The notes under the pieces: model-generated
Databases searched by the model: none
What the model saw: the letters and a program-made list of their open reading frames with translations, nothing else
What the model was told of the DNA's origin: nothing
From: Pristionchus mayeri
Taxonomy: Eukaryota > Nematoda > Chromadorea > Rhabditida > Neodiplogasteridae
DNA length: 64,000 bases
Assembly (NCBI GenBank): GCA_036245805.1
Contig: BTRK01000002.1
Location: forward strand, 19,771,067 to 19,835,066
Direction of reading: 5' to 3'
Program-made: the position numbers and the translations under genes
In this document: positions 1-12,332 of the stretch, in pieces
How positions within the stretch are numbered: the stretch's first letter is position 1
Layout: the number at the start of each line of letters is the position of its first letter

Positions 1-215
1 AATGAATCTGGAGCAGTGGAGTCGCGCTACTACAGTCTGGACACCCTACAACAGGAGCCGCCCCCCTGGGAAGCCACGCGTACGCTGGAGAGACGACCTT
101 AGCCGAGCCATTGGCACACATTGGTGGAGTGCAACCTATGCAGAATATAGACAAATCCTCATCTGAGCAAACTGCCTGATATGATAAACTGATTGACTGA
201 TTGATTGACTAAACA
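1..215 (+). mobile_element. 3' end of a non-LTR retrotransposon (LINE)
   Basis: Positions 2-166 encode the last 54 residues of a LINE polyprotein that enters from the left edge. The end contains PRVRWRDDLSRAIGTHWW and a following AEYRQ. This matches the C-terminal RWRDD..(K/R)..G..W signature found after the reverse transcriptase of RTE- and CR1-like elements. A short 3' tail follows with TGAT/TGAC tetramers (about 181-212), a common LINE 3' terminus. Only the extreme 3' part is inside the window, so family and activity cannot be judged. It lies on the strand opposite to the neighbouring WD40 gene and just beyond its 3' end. Confidence 0.75.
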
Positions 216-308
216 GGGTGGTGTAGAGGCCCACATACGTGTTACAATGAAACAACTCCCAAGTAACAAGGCCAACTCCCCAGCGAACGGCGCTCCGTTG
301 CGGTTTTG

Positions 309-1710
309 TCACCCCCTCCTCCCCCCCCGGGGAAATGGCCTACATTCAAGTGGTGAGAATCGAATGCAGTAGTCTTGCAAGTGGAAGCGTGTCCGTGAAG
401 AATGGAGTGGACTATCGGACGAGAACCACCTCTGATCTGCAATTCACTCCTACATATCACTCAGTTGCATGAATGGACTGACAGTGGGGGAGAAGTCGAT
501 CCTGTACACTTTGTTCTCCATGGGGACGTTGAGAATGGAGGAGTTGCCTGCGGAGGAGAGAGACGATCCCCCACTCTGCATCCACGGAGTAGAATCACTC
601 ACTGCTGATCCAAACTGCAATCACCCAATCTCATCGACTACCCCATTTACCCAATTAGTGAAATATACCATATAACATACATGTATTGATTGGAGAGCTT
701 TGAGTGAGTAAGCATCTACTAAAGTGGCCTTGGTCGGAGTATTCACGAATAGGTACTGACCATCTGGAGAGGAATGGAGACGGAGACCCTGGACGAGAGA
801 ACATGACTTATGAAGTTGACACTAACCATGATGACCTACCGAATGAATCAGTTTGGAATCCAATGCAGGTCTCTTCAGCACTCTTGTGTCAAACATCAAC
901 ATCGATTGTTCATTATCAGTAGCGTAAAGAATCTTTTTTGAAGGGATACTCCATCGAACTGCAGTAAGAGTCCTACTTTTTCCAATTTTCGTTTCGCCAA
1001 ATCCGGTTCTGTGAAAGTAATAACTCTATCTATTCAGTCATTATGAATACGGTACCTGGTGTCAATAATGTGAGCTCCCTTTCCAGAAGTTACCACAATC
1101 TGTCCATAACTGTTACAATCAATGGATGAGTTTTGTGATCCGACGCTATAGCTATCAAGTTCTTCCAAATTTTCCACATCCCAGATCTAGAAGGTCAAAA
1201 AGTATTAAGGTATGGAATTTGCCTTACTTTGCACATAGAAGATCCATCAGTCGAGATAAGCATTCTAGCATCACTTCCCCAACACAAATCACTCAACTTC
1301 CAATCCATTCGTCTAAAATTACTACTGTAGCCCTTTTTTCGTAACGATAAATACTCACGGCAGATCAGCCTCCATTTGATTTCCACCCAATGCTCTAATC
1401 GATATTCGACGTGAAGAAGTGCTGAAGGCAATACTGCAAGAAAATATTGTGAAATAAATCGAAAGGAATGATTTACCATGATACAGTATCTGGAAGAATT
1501 CTCATTATGTCAACTATCTCTCTTCCTCCGACTTCGTATACTACTTCTGGTAGTTCAACATTCCGGATAATGTTGTCAATAATTAGCCGATTGGCACTAC
1601 GGCATTCATTGAGAGACCTGGTCAAGAAGAGTTCAACCGAGTATGAAAGAGTATTCCTACCCAATTTCCCTTCGTCTCCGCAGATTCACACTTGATTTTC
1701 CGTCAAGCAT
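309..1710 (-). CDS. WD40-repeat protein, CSA/ERCC8-like
   Basis: About seven exons read on the minus strand form a beta-propeller protein. Recognisable blades include LCWGSDARMLISTDGSSMC followed by IWDVENLEEL, then TAVRWSIPSKKILYATDNE, and DGQYLFVNTPTKATLVDAYS. The order (a KVWD-type blade, a blade on transcript-wide state, then an AVSWSP-type blade) resembles CSA/ERCC8, the substrate receptor of a CUL4-DDB1 ubiquitin ligase in transcription-coupled repair. That assignment is tentative; another DDB1-type WD40 protein would fit. Junctions at 660-1460 keep phase. The ATG at 1710 is the nearest upstream Met, but the first junction near 1664 is unresolved, so the N-terminus is uncertain. The stop at 309 follows a G-rich final exon. 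The gene is divergent from the NMDA receptor gene across about 460 bp. Confidence 0.6.
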
Positions 1711-2173
1711 GAATGAACAACACTGAAATTAACTTTATATTGTTGAAACCGAGATCACAATGCTAAGTAAAAGATTGAAGATTGCCAATGCGTTTTTAAA
1801 GTTTTACTACCGTATCGGGTAGCTGTGTATTACGAACTAGTTTTTTTTGTTATATATTTGAAAATTGAAAATATTTATAATTATTTGAAAATATTTGTCG
1901 GAAGATTGAGACGTAAAACGGCTTTCTAGAAACATCTCGAGAAATTTTCAAATGTTTTTAATGATATATGGTAAAAATTGACAAGAAAGAGACCACCCAT
2001 GAAAAGTATCTAAATTGAACTCAATTTCATCTGAGCTGGACTTTGTATACTTCTCTTCTCTTTCCTCATATCTTCTTCCTACGAAGGAGGCAATCCACTC
2101 TCCCTCCTTCCCTCATCTTCTCTCTACCTTCCCCTCGTCTAAAGAGGACTCAGAGGAGCATCATTGAAGGAGA
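1711..2173. promoter_or_regulatory. Divergent spacer between the WD40 and NMDA receptor genes
   Basis: These 463 bp separate two genes transcribed away from each other, so both upstream regions must lie here. The stretch around 1830-2000 is AT-rich and repetitive in feel (runs of GAAAAT and ATTTGAAAAT). From about 2040 it becomes CT-rich up to the start codon. I see no TATA box or other named element. Confidence 0.35.
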
Positions 2174-5100
2174 ATGGGAAGAACTCAACCCTTCCTTCTC
2201 TTTATCCTTCTCCATTCTATCGCTCTCATTTATGCTTATTCTGTCTCTGTGCTCATATTTGGACATGACTTCGACGAGGCTCGAGAGAGCATTCAGGTTC
2301 TCTTCTCAATCATCCATTATTCTACAGTTTCATTCAGAGATCGATCATCCAACAGTTTGGAAGTATTCCCATCTCTATCGGAAATCAGTCATTCCATGTT
2401 AACATGGTACATGCAGGTTACGCCAATAAGAGGTTCACTTGGTCAATTCCATTCATCAATCTATCTAATTGTCCAGTAACTCTCAATTAATGAATGATAC
2501 GATGTGCGTGAGTGTTCTGAATGGGTCGGTGGTAGTTCTCCTCTACTCCTCCGTTCCATCCCATTCCTATCTCCGACTCGCATCATCAACTTCCCTCTCT
2601 CTCGGATTCTATCGAGTCCCCACAATTGCAGTTGGATTGAGGGAAGACGAATTGAACAAGAAGGTACATCTAATTATCCCGAGCATCGGCTAAATCTCCA
2701 ATTTCCATCTATTACAATCTGTGGAGTGAAGGATGTTCAGAGACTGTACCCCACACTGGTCACTTCCACTCCATCATTTGCTGACGAATCTTCTGTATTC
2801 CTCCAACTTTTGACTACTCTCAACTATCTTCAAGTCTCCCTCATAACAATGAGAGGAGATTCGAATGGACTTCGATTCGCACAGAAATTGATCAGCAATG
2901 CGAAATCGCACAAAATTCACGTTTGGAATTATATTCAATATGATTCGATCGTCTGTAAATTATTTCAGGTCCAAAAACAAATAGTCCTGGATGGGAATGC
3001 TGAGTTGGTTCGTTTTAACGAGTCACTCACTCAACAATTCGAGGAAGTGACTTCCAATGTCATCCTCCTCTTCGCAATGTCCGATCTCTCTTTCTTTACC
3101 TTTCGCCACCACTCATTGCAGAAAGAAGGACGCCTATCGTCTCTTCTCCATATCTGATTGGTTGTTAAAAGGAAAGGTGTGGATAGTGAACGAAGATGCC
3201 AGCCAAGCCAGTAACGCGCCTAATGGTCTGTCCTTCTCTCTCTCTCCTTTCAAATCACCTCGTCAGGTCTCCTCGCCCCTCAACTCAATCTGGACATGGA
3301 ACAGGCGATGCGGGATTCCCTTGAGACTCTTCGGAGTGGATTGGAAGTGATCAGAGGAGATGAGCTCCCTCCCACTAGTTGTGCAAAGAAGAGAGATCAA
3401 TGGACACTGGAGGAATCACCTCGTATATTCCAGTGAGTTCCAATCACATGTGAATGCTCATCTGTCCATCAGAGCTCTCTGCTCCACTCGCACTCCCAAG
3501 ATCAGATTCGACTCTCACTGTCGACGAGAATTCGTCGACTACAATGTGGTCAACATTATTGATGGCGAGAAGGAGCGAGTGGGGGGAATGGTAGGTCATC
3601 ATCTTCCTCTCTTCAGTCATTGCATCCATGCAGATCGGAGAGAGGCTAGTTCTCTCTCGTGAGCGAGAGATAATCTGGTCGGGGGATGGTCATCGACCCT
3701 TCGAGATCTCCCTTCCTCGTAATCTCAAAGTGCTCATTGTCTCTGATCCTCCCTTCGTCTATTCCATCCCTGCCACTTCTAGCAACTGCTCATCACTTTC
3801 CATGGAATCTGTGACACTCTCTCCCAATCAGATCATTCCCGTCGTAAGTTTCTTCTTCATTGTGGATTCATGCATCTTCTCTTCAGAAAGGTGAATGGTT
3901 TCCGTGTTGGGAGCAGTTGGGGTCTTCTCCTCATCCCCGTCATTACTTCTGTTGCACTGGCTACGCCATCGATCTTCTTAATCGACTCTCCAAACCACAA
4001 ATGGGAACTCCGACTTCTCTCCATCATCTGGACACTTCGTTCTCTTTCGAACTCCGTCTCGTTTCCTCGTATGGAGTCGTGACTGCTTCTCCTACTTCGG
4101 GCTACAATCTGAGTGGGGCCATTCAACTGCTGGTACGCCATTCTCTTCTTCCTCTCTCATCCTTAATCATCCTTCCTAGGCAGAAGAAGAGGCTGACATG
4201 GCCATTGGAGCCATCACAATCAATCCCGAGAGGGAGCAATTCGTCGACTTCAGCGAACCTTGGCTCTACCACGGCATTCGAATCGTCGAGAAAGCGGTAA
4301 TTCTCTTCTTCGTGTACTGGATAATGAATGTTCCCAGACTCCTCGTGCCTCTCCCATGCAGTCCTTCCTTCAACCTCTCCAGTCCTCACTCTGGATTTCC
4401 CTCTTGGTCTCAGGTGATCTCGTTTTCTTTTCTTTTAATAAAAATAGTAAACTGCATATTTTACAGTAATCGCGGTCGGAATTGTGATATACTTGCTAGA
4501 TATCAATTCGCCATTCAAGGCTTTCTATGTGGTATATCCTCCTTCCTTCTTTCTTTCTCATTCTCTGCAGGTTCATTCCGAAGATCCTTCTAGTGAGGAT
4601 CGAGTGGGACTGGGAGAGGCCATGTGGTTCGTGTGGGGAGTTCTCCTCAACAGCGGCGTCTCAGAGAGTTCCTCTTCCTTCCCCTTGGTGTAGCTCATTC
4701 TTTCATTCAGAGACTCCTCGTTCTGGTTCTGCTCGAGTTCTCGCCGTGGTCTGGTGTGGCTTCTGCATGATTGTCATCGCTTCGTACACTGCCAATCTGG
4801 CTGCATTCCTCGTCTTAGACCAGCCAGAGAAGTCACTCACTGGAATATCCGATCCCAGAGTTCGTCCACTCTTTCAATCCTACATCATAAACGACGTCTC
4901 AGTTGCGTAACCCATCAGCCAACTTCTCGTTCGGAACACTTCTTCACTCGAATGTGTATCAGTACTTCAAGAGACACGTCGAGTTGTCCACAGTCTTCCG
5001 TAAGATGGAAGCGCACAATGTAGAGAAAGTGGAGGATGCGATCACTTCCCTTCTCAATGGGTTCCATTCTCTTTCTCTGCTGGCTCATTTGATTGGTATT

Positions 5101-5877
5101 CAGAAAAATGGATGCGTTTATCTGGGATTCGATTCGAATTGACTGGGAGGCGTCTAGAAGGTGTGAACTGAGACCGAGAGGATCTCTCTTTGGAAGATCA
5201 GCCTATGGAGTTGCACTACAGAAGGGATCACCATGGACTCCCCATATAACCACCGCCATACTCAATATGGCCGAGAGTAAGACTAATTTCTCTCATATGA
5301 GATATTCTCTTTATTACAGGTGGAGTTATGGAGGGATTGGATCACAAATGGATAGGGGAGCCAAATGGGCAGTGCATTCCGGATGCAGTGAAGGCCCCCG
5401 ATCGATTGGGTCTCAGTTCGATGAGAGATCTCTTCGTACTCCTCACACTGGCAGTAACACTCGGTGCCATTCTCTCAGTGATCGAAGTTTCCTTTGGGAG
5501 ACATCGACAGAAAACTGCGTACGCTACCACGAGACAATCACTCCCGTTGAATTTCATTGTAGGCAAAATCGTAAACTGGCGCTGAGATACGGGAGGCGGT
5601 GGTTTGTGGTGATGAAGAAGCGACGATTGACTCCTAGAGTGGAGCGAGCTCCCTCCTATGACTTAGACAAGATTGTGTACAGAAGAGGGTTCGCTGGACT
5701 ACAAACATTGAGCCTCCAAGTGATTTCACACGCTCAGCCACCAAAGACCATCTATATTCAGGAGGCGTGGAGGAACAATTTGATGAGACGAAAGCTAGAT
5801 CCATCTCGAATAGAGAAGGAACGTTGGAGACCCGTCCACAACTTTACCTCCCATCCCTCTATCCTATTCTGCACTAG
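2174..5877 (+). CDS. nmr-1: NMDA-type ionotropic glutamate receptor, GluN1 subunit
   Basis: This is the obligatory glycine-binding subunit of NMDA receptors, a ligand-gated cation channel at synapses. The ATG at 2174 opens a signal peptide ([20 protein letters not shown]). An amino-terminal domain follows ([12 protein letters not shown] near 2610). The ligand-binding domain has [18 protein letters not shown] at about 4205-4262 and AFIWDS near 5110. The pore helix carries VWGVLLNSG, keeping the Asn of the Ca/Mg filter, and M3 has [11 protein letters not shown]. The order and spacing match GluN1 closely and GluN2 less well. Introns are tiny: 5519-5562 (44 nt) and 5675-5712 (38 nt, ending TTGAG) restore frame after M4. 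The tail then ends at TAG 5875-5877. If 5675-5712 is not spliced, an alternative tail runs to 5935. The junction near 2400-2480 was not resolved. Confidence 0.9.
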
Positions 5878-5989
5878 ATGCAGGGTTAGAGCAGGAGAAA
5901 TAGCCCAACACATCACTGTACCTTGCAGGGCCTAGTTGAGACTCATGTTGAGTATCGAGCAGGGATCTTCGCCTATCTCTCCATTATAA

Positions 5990-6313
5990 CGATGGCTCTC
6001 TTTGGCTGTTGGCCATGCGCTCCACTTCCTTGTTTTCTCTCTTTTTTCTCAGACTATCTTCATATCTGTCCTGTTTGCTCCCATCGAATCGCCCGAGCTA
6101 GGAAAATGGGTACTACGTCGTTCTATGTATAACTGTACATTATCATCATTGAATATGCGAGTGCTTAGAAGACTACTGGTAAAGTTTTACAATTTCTCAC
6201 ATTGCTCATTCCATGGTCGCAGTCGAGAACGGAAATCTGCCAACGAAGAGCTATCTAAAATAGAAATATTGGAAGTGAAAGTTACCCAATACCCACGAAA
6301 TGACTTTCAATAA
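5990..6313 (+). CDS. Possible small membrane protein or extra 3' exons
   Basis: An open stretch with a hydrophobic segment (FLVFSLFSQTIFISVLFAPI) begins about 110 bp after the proposed nmr-1 stop. A GTAAAG-to-GTCGCAG intron at about 6179-6223 would join it to a final acidic exon ending at 6313. I found no in-frame start that fits, and no family match. It could be downstream exons of an alternative nmr-1 transcript, a separate small gene, or chance. No homologue is recognised. Confidence 0.2.
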   Translation, partial: RWLSLAVGHALHFLVFSLFSQTIFISVLFAPIESPELGKWVLRRSMYNCTLSSLNMRVLRRLLVKFYNFSHCSFHGRSRERKSANEELSKIEILEVKVTQYPRNDFQ

Positions 6314-7822
6314 CATTTCAGACTATTATAGAATGAAGTTTAATTATGATTAGACGAACTGGAATGGTTAATAAATTAGAAGTAGACTGAACATGATCAT
6401 GCACGTTCTCTCACTTTTGCACCCAATCTCTCTTGTTTTGCCGTGACTAGGGCACTCGCGTCAGATCAAATAATATTCATAGGCGTTGGGAAACTGAAAG
6501 AACAGAATAAAGAATAAAAGAGCAGAAATTCGAGGATCTGAGATCTCATGAGAAAAATGTTCTCAAATATCGATACCCTCATTCCATACCGTACTTTTAC
6601 AATATTTTTTCAATCAGGGCGGCGAGGTCAGGGTTAACTGGCAATATCGATCTCTGCGTCGAGTGAGAGTTTTTATCCATGTTTGTGTATTCCCTTTTTT
6701 AAAAGCTTTTTTCTGCCTTATTTATTCGTCTCTGATCGATGCACATTCTTTTGTCATGCGTTCTCACCGTCTCTCTATTCATTTCGAGTGTCTGAAGAAC
6801 TGCAACGGGAGCTTTTTTAGTCCGATCATCTTTACTTTGTGTCGAGTGTTCTTCAGAACTAGTCACGCAGAGGGTTGAAGAGGGTCGAAGGGCGTAAATG
6901 AATCCGGACAGTGCAAGGTTTGTTCATTGCTAGAGAGTGTGTTGAGATAGGAGAGTTGCATCCTTCCAACACTCAGCTTATGCATTTATGACTGACTCGT
7001 CTACCGACCGATTGTATACGCTTGAATAGTCTCTGTGTAATATTCCCCCTCTCTGCGGCCATTTGACGCTTCCAACACATTGGTCCATTCTCCATCCTTG
7101 AAATGGGAGACTCCTCGAGGTGTTGTTTTCATGTGGCGTGTGGGGGCAAACCTCTGTTGCACTACCACTATCTGCCTCATTACACATTTCTCTCGATTTA
7201 TTGGTGAGTGATCATCCTCCACGCGAGGACTTCATGTCTTCTCTCGAGAAGTCCCATTCCTCTTCTCCTCTTTTTTTCCCTCACTTGAGTATGACCCTAG
7301 TGTACACTGGTCATCCGTATCACACTCACAAGATTCTCCTCTTTTCTCTCTCCACATCTTGTGTTCATTAGCTGAGCCCTCAGCTCTCATCTCTTTCCCG
7401 GGCACTTCTCCTCTTTCGCTACCTCCTTCACTTTTTGTTCATTGTACAACTGTGCGAGTGAGTCTGCTAGAAGCAGGAAGGAGTCTCGTCTCTCATTCAC
7501 TTCTGCTCTGCTTGCTCCACTCTTTTCCTTGTCTCAGCACTGTTTTGAGTGAAATGGAGCCATGAGTAGCCTCTTCCTCTTCTGTATGCGTTCTTCCTCC
7601 ATTCTATGTCTACCTTCGCTGTTAGTAGGAAGTAGTCATAAATGGTGGGAGTAATGCCATCTCGTTCCTTCAAGGTAGGGCGTTATCCCCATCCTTCTGT
7701 TCTCCTATGACACTCACTGCTCCCCCCTTCCTCTCTACAGCTTTTTGTACATTCCACATTGTATTCGTTTGCTTTACTCGCTAGATACTTGCAACCATTA
7801 GACTTATCTCCGTCACTTGCAG
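6314..7822. other. Intergenic region, no gene recognised
   Basis: About 1.5 kb between the nmr-1 region and the next plus-strand gene. It has short open frames on both strands but none with a recognisable domain, good splice context or phase continuity. The right half becomes CT-rich. The last bases before 7823 (CACTTGCAG directly followed by ATG) look like a 3' splice or trans-splice acceptor. Confidence 0.4.
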
Positions 7823-10800
7823 ATGTTTGATCAATCGATCGATCCCCGTCGACAGTATCGATCTGTCGCCTACGGTACATGGAAAGTTGGAGGAGCGAGA
7901 GCGTTGATGAATGCAAGATCGACTGATGACGTCAATCGAATTACGCGGAGGTAAGATTCTTTATAATCATAGTTATCCCAGCAGTGTATGCGAAAGATAA
8001 GATGATGCAATGGATGCGGTAGCTGTCTCTCACGGTCTTTCCATTCCGAGTCTTCCTTTCTCTTCCCTCTCGAGTCTGCGCGAATACCAGTTCCTTCACG
8101 TGCTAATCTCTTGTAGATACGGTTATTAATAGTTGCAATCTGGTTGTCTATTTGGTGGGTGCTCGAGACGTCTGCTACAACCTTTCTGCTCTCATTATTC
8201 TCTTACCCTATTTGTTTATGCTGCGATCTAAGTAAACAGGGAGTGTTCATGTCAAAGACCCTCTCTCTCTTCTTCCATTCTCTTTCCGTTTCAATCTCGA
8301 CAATTGGGACCAACCAGTCTCTCCCCCCTCTCTCTCCCCTCCCCTATGCACCATGCCCTATTGGAGATGCCTATCTATTCAGTACCATCAATCCCCCATC
8401 ATACTCCCTCTGTCCATTGCCTCTATGGACATCTGAAGTATCTCTTGTCCCTCTTGGCTCTAGAAGGAGTACCGGTTTGATTTACCCCTTCTTCCTTCTA
8501 TTCTGTTCACTTCTCTCAACCGTCTCCCTTCCCTTTCCATGCCATCAGTCTTCCCTTTAGAGACTCGCCCCTCTCTGCACCATTCAAATGAATATCCAGT
8601 TCCCGCTCCCTCTACTACTCTACTAATCCATTTATGCAACTTGTCCCATTCAGTACTCTCTTAGAAGGGACTCCCCTATAAGATAATCTTCTCAATCACT
8701 CCAATCAGTCATTATCAGTTCTTTCCTGCTCATGTGATATCAATGAGTGCACTACGATATGGAAGGGGGGCCACTAATGGTCTCAGCCATCTGCTTACTG
8801 CGCACCATCCACTGTTTTTTTTGTTCCTCGGATAGATTAAGTTCTAGATTCGATGCCCCTATTTCTCTATCTCAATCCAGTCATCTCGTCTCGTATCTCC
8901 CTCTGATTCTAGACTCTTCAATCTTCTTCTTCATGAATCAGTTCTCTTCTCTCTCCAGTTTCCTCCAGTCCCTCCTCACACCTGTTATTCATTGTTTGAG
9001 TGTGTCAAGTGTCTTTCTTCCCTCTCTCCATTCAATTCAATCGCCTTCGGGTGCATTCCATCTCCTTCCATTCTCATCTCCCAATCATATCCAATCAATA
9101 ATCATCCTTCATCCTTCATATAAATAGTAATAGTCGACTGCTGCCTCTCTCGATAGCCCGTTGGATGAATCCCTCATGTGCACCTCACTAGATAACACAA
9201 ATCTGCTCTCCCTCCCCCCCCTCATTCCCCTCATCTCCATCATCTCCTCTCTCTCCATACCATCCATCGCAGGGCCTTCGATTCTTCGCAGCCGCAACTC
9301 GATTCGCTCTTCCCGTGCAAGCCCCTTCCACCCAATGTGAGTGATCTCTTCCTTCATGGTCTCATCCCTTTCTTTCCACCCTCTCAATTTCACTCCCAAC
9401 CCATTCTCCAAGGGGAGCAAAGGGGTATGAAATGTGATCTGGACTGGGTTGACACTCTTCTCTTCTTCTCAAAGCTTTCCCCCCCTTCTCCATCTCATCG
9501 TCGAGAAACTTTCTTATACCATCTGATTACTCGTTTTCTTCTTCGTTTATTTCCCTCATCTTCTCTATGTTTTGTCTGATCTATTTTCACCTCGAGTGAT
9601 CATCAGCTTGTCACTGGTCCTCCCTGACTCCTACCTCTCTCGCTCTCTATTATCCCTCTGCCATCCCCTCCTCTTCCTCTATTCTTCGATTCAGTCACTC
9701 CGAATGGGCGAATCCAATCCGTGTCTCCATTCGATGGGGAGATCTCATCCTCCAGAGGAAGTTCATCTCTCTCCACTCATGACTTCCAGTCTCTTTTCTC
9801 CGTGAGTCTCCTTTCTCTTCCCGTACGGTAATCAATGCGGCAAGGTCGATGAGCATGCTAGAAGGGGCAACTCATTAGATGGGTGGGTGAGCATAGCAGT
9901 AGCCTGATCTGGCCTCTCCCTCACTGCAGTGATGGAAGGGATGATGGGGTGTGGAGTGAGAGTGTGGTTGCAGAGTGGAATCTTCCTCTCGATTCCATCC
10001 CCGAGAGAGAGATGACTGCTACTCCAGCAATGAATACGTCGTATACAAGAGCCACGAAAATATACTTGGTTAGTTCACACTCTTACTCTTTCGAATCTGA
10101 ATGTTTTCAGAATATATAAAGATTTACGTATTTGTACCGATATGCATGTTTCTAAATTGCAGACAAGTTGAAGTATAGCGGGGATAATTCCTCGCTGGGT
10201 CCCTCCACTCACCAGTCGAGGGCTGCGACCTCTCTTCAGAGATCACACTATAGATCTGCATCTGCAGGTACTCGAATACCCCTTTACTCGCCCAGAGATC
10301 ACCAGTACTAAGTCCGGTAGTGGTTGATCGGCACTTCTTGAACATTTGGCCCACCCCCCTCTTCTACCCTATCATTTCTCATTCCCACTCCATCATAAAG
10401 GGGTTGTGCGACCGAAAATCAGGGAATCTTGCCTAGGAATGAATGGGGTAGAGGAGGAAGGGCGGGGGGGGGGATGGGCCAATTATCCAAGAAGTGCCGG
10501 TTGATCAACACGAGTTGTGCATAGAGAGCACCTTCTAACATAATCTCACCCATCGTTATCCTCTCACTCGCTCGTTTTAGGTGCAGAGTCGTCGTATCGC
10601 GTGAATGGAATTCACTTAATAGAGAGGCCACTAGAAGAGGATGGGAGAAGAGAAAGGCAAAGACCATCCAAGAAAAGCGGAATGTTCAATGTCAGTTCAC
10701 TATGCATTTTTCTTACGAAAATTTCATTATTATTATTGTCACTTGTTAAAGTTGTTGACGTCTTTCCACATGTTGGAGAGGTTTCCGCAAGTCTTTATCA

Positions 10801-11921
10801 CTCCTAGTCTTCTTTCCTGTCTGACCCTCCTCCCCCCTCCCTCTTCCCTCTCCCCTCTTCAATCAGAGAACCTCTTCGAACTCCTCAACTCACTCGTTTT
10901 TGTCTTCTCTTATGACGAGAGTGGAGAGTGTTGAGGAATGAGCACAGGGAGGTTGTGTAATATCCCGTCCCTCTCCTTCTCGAACTATTCCTGCCTGCCA
11001 GAGGGAACTAATCACCCACGTGTCTCAGGGGAACTTGAGAACACCATGGATCACAACAAGGGGGGGGGAGGGGGGGGGGTGCAGAGGGGGGAGTCAGACG
11101 GGTGTCAATATCTCCCAATCACTCTTCTTTTGCAGGGCGCCAAACAATTCTTCAAGAAAATGTACAATTCGGCGACTCTTCCGGTCAAGAAAAATAGTGT
11201 ATCGAGTGGATCGATGAAGAAGGAAAAGAAGAATGAAGAGAGCAACGATCACTTGTCAGATTTACATTATTTTCCCATAATCATCTATTTTGGAGTAAAT
11301 GGCGTAGATACGGAAACGAGAAATTGAATGGAAAGGGAATAATGAATGTTTAGGTACGAGAACGTGCACAATGTCTCGTATCCCTCGTACATCTTCCCTC
11401 ACAAGTCTTCCTCTCTCTCGATCGACACTCATTCCTCCTCTCACGTCGACAGAATCGACGACTACCGATCACAACTGGCAACGTGCAGCTACTCCCAGAG
11501 AGACGACGGACAAGGGGTCAGACAAGTTAATCCGTTGTCCAATCTATCAATAATTAGCCTCTTTTCCGTTACACGAATCAATGAAGTACTATTTTCGTGT
11601 AAATAATATATGCCTCTTTTCCGTTACACGAATCAATGAAGTACTATTTTCGTGTAAATAATATGTAATCTTCTTAAGACGTCGTACGCTGATTCGGGAG
11701 TGGTCGACGAGTCTTCGTCATCTCCAGATGAATCTCTCTCGTCGATAACGACGACTCGAATCTCGATGGGAGGGGATGATAAATGGGACGATCTCCTCCT
11801 TCATCTCAAGAAGGAATTACTGCTGATGAGGGAGAGAGATGCACAGATTCTGGCCGATCTCCACAAAGTGGAATCTCAATTACACAGTGTGAGAATGAAT
11901 ACGATGCTCGACTCTCCTTGA
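7823..11921 (+). CDS. Orphan adaptor-like protein with C-terminal leucine-rich helix
   Basis: Nine exons join with continuous phase: 7823-7950, 9273-9336, 9695-9801, 9930-10068, 10268-10316, 10581-10690, 11136-11254, 11354-11525 and 11679-11921. They sum to 1131 nt, exactly 377 codons including the stop, which strongly supports the model. The N-terminus has WKVGGARALMNARSTDDVNR. The middle is Ser- and Arg-rich and low in structure. The C-terminus is a charged heptad helix, DLLLHLKKELLLMRERDAQI followed by LADLHKVESQL. This helix resembles the leucine-repeat adaptor helix of FAM89/LURAP proteins (LLxxLxKExxxLRxxD), which bind MRCK kinases; that link is weak. The ATG follows a TTGCAG acceptor immediately. 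Intron 1 is long (1322 nt) and CT-rich, while the others are 80-450 nt. Confidence 0.75.
11557..11666. repeat. Tandem 55-bp duplication in an intron
   Basis: Two almost identical 55-bp copies (11557-11611 and 11612-11666) lie in the last intron of the orphan adaptor-like gene. Each starts GCCTCTTTTCCG. Each copy also contains an inverted pair, TTACACGAA and TTTCGTGTAA, able to form a hairpin. The near-identity suggests a recent duplication. The intron's 3' splice site (CTTCTTAAG) is 12 nt downstream. Confidence 0.9.
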
Positions 11922-12332
11922 CTACGTGTATCTCTCCCTTGCTAGTCATCGTCTACAGTAACCTCTTATCTCGGTTCTCATCCTTCTCAGTCTTGACCAT
12001 TGCTCAAAGGACGGGTACTCATTCTATTCACCTCTCATTGCCTCGTCTTATATTTTATATTGTACAACAATTATAGTTTTCAATGTTTATAATATTAATA
12101 ATCTTGTCGATTGTGAATCAATATGTGGCATGAAGTCATAGACCCGATCCAGTGTAACAACAAGGCAACGGAGGGAATAAATATCACAGAAGGAATGGAC
12201 CAGAGTGGACTGGCACTGTAGAATGGGAGGAAAACGAGGAAAGTCTTAGGTTGGATGGACACTTTGAGATGCAATGACGGATACCCGAGAGCGAGTGTGA
12301 CTAGGTGGCGAGGTTGATTTAGTGAAAGCAGA
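11922..12332. other. Convergent 3' flank, no gene
   Basis: About 410 bp between two genes whose 3' ends face each other. The part near 12050-12130 is AT-rich. I see no coding potential and no clear hairpin. Confidence 0.4.

Noticed and set aside
8144..9127. Hydrophobic plus-strand frames suggesting membrane proteins
   Set aside because: They lie in the CT-rich first intron of the orphan gene; CT-rich DNA gives Ser/Leu/Phe-rich frames by composition.
9109..9420. Charged minus-strand frame
   Set aside because: It is antisense to the small exon 9273-9336 of the orphan gene and lacks splice support.
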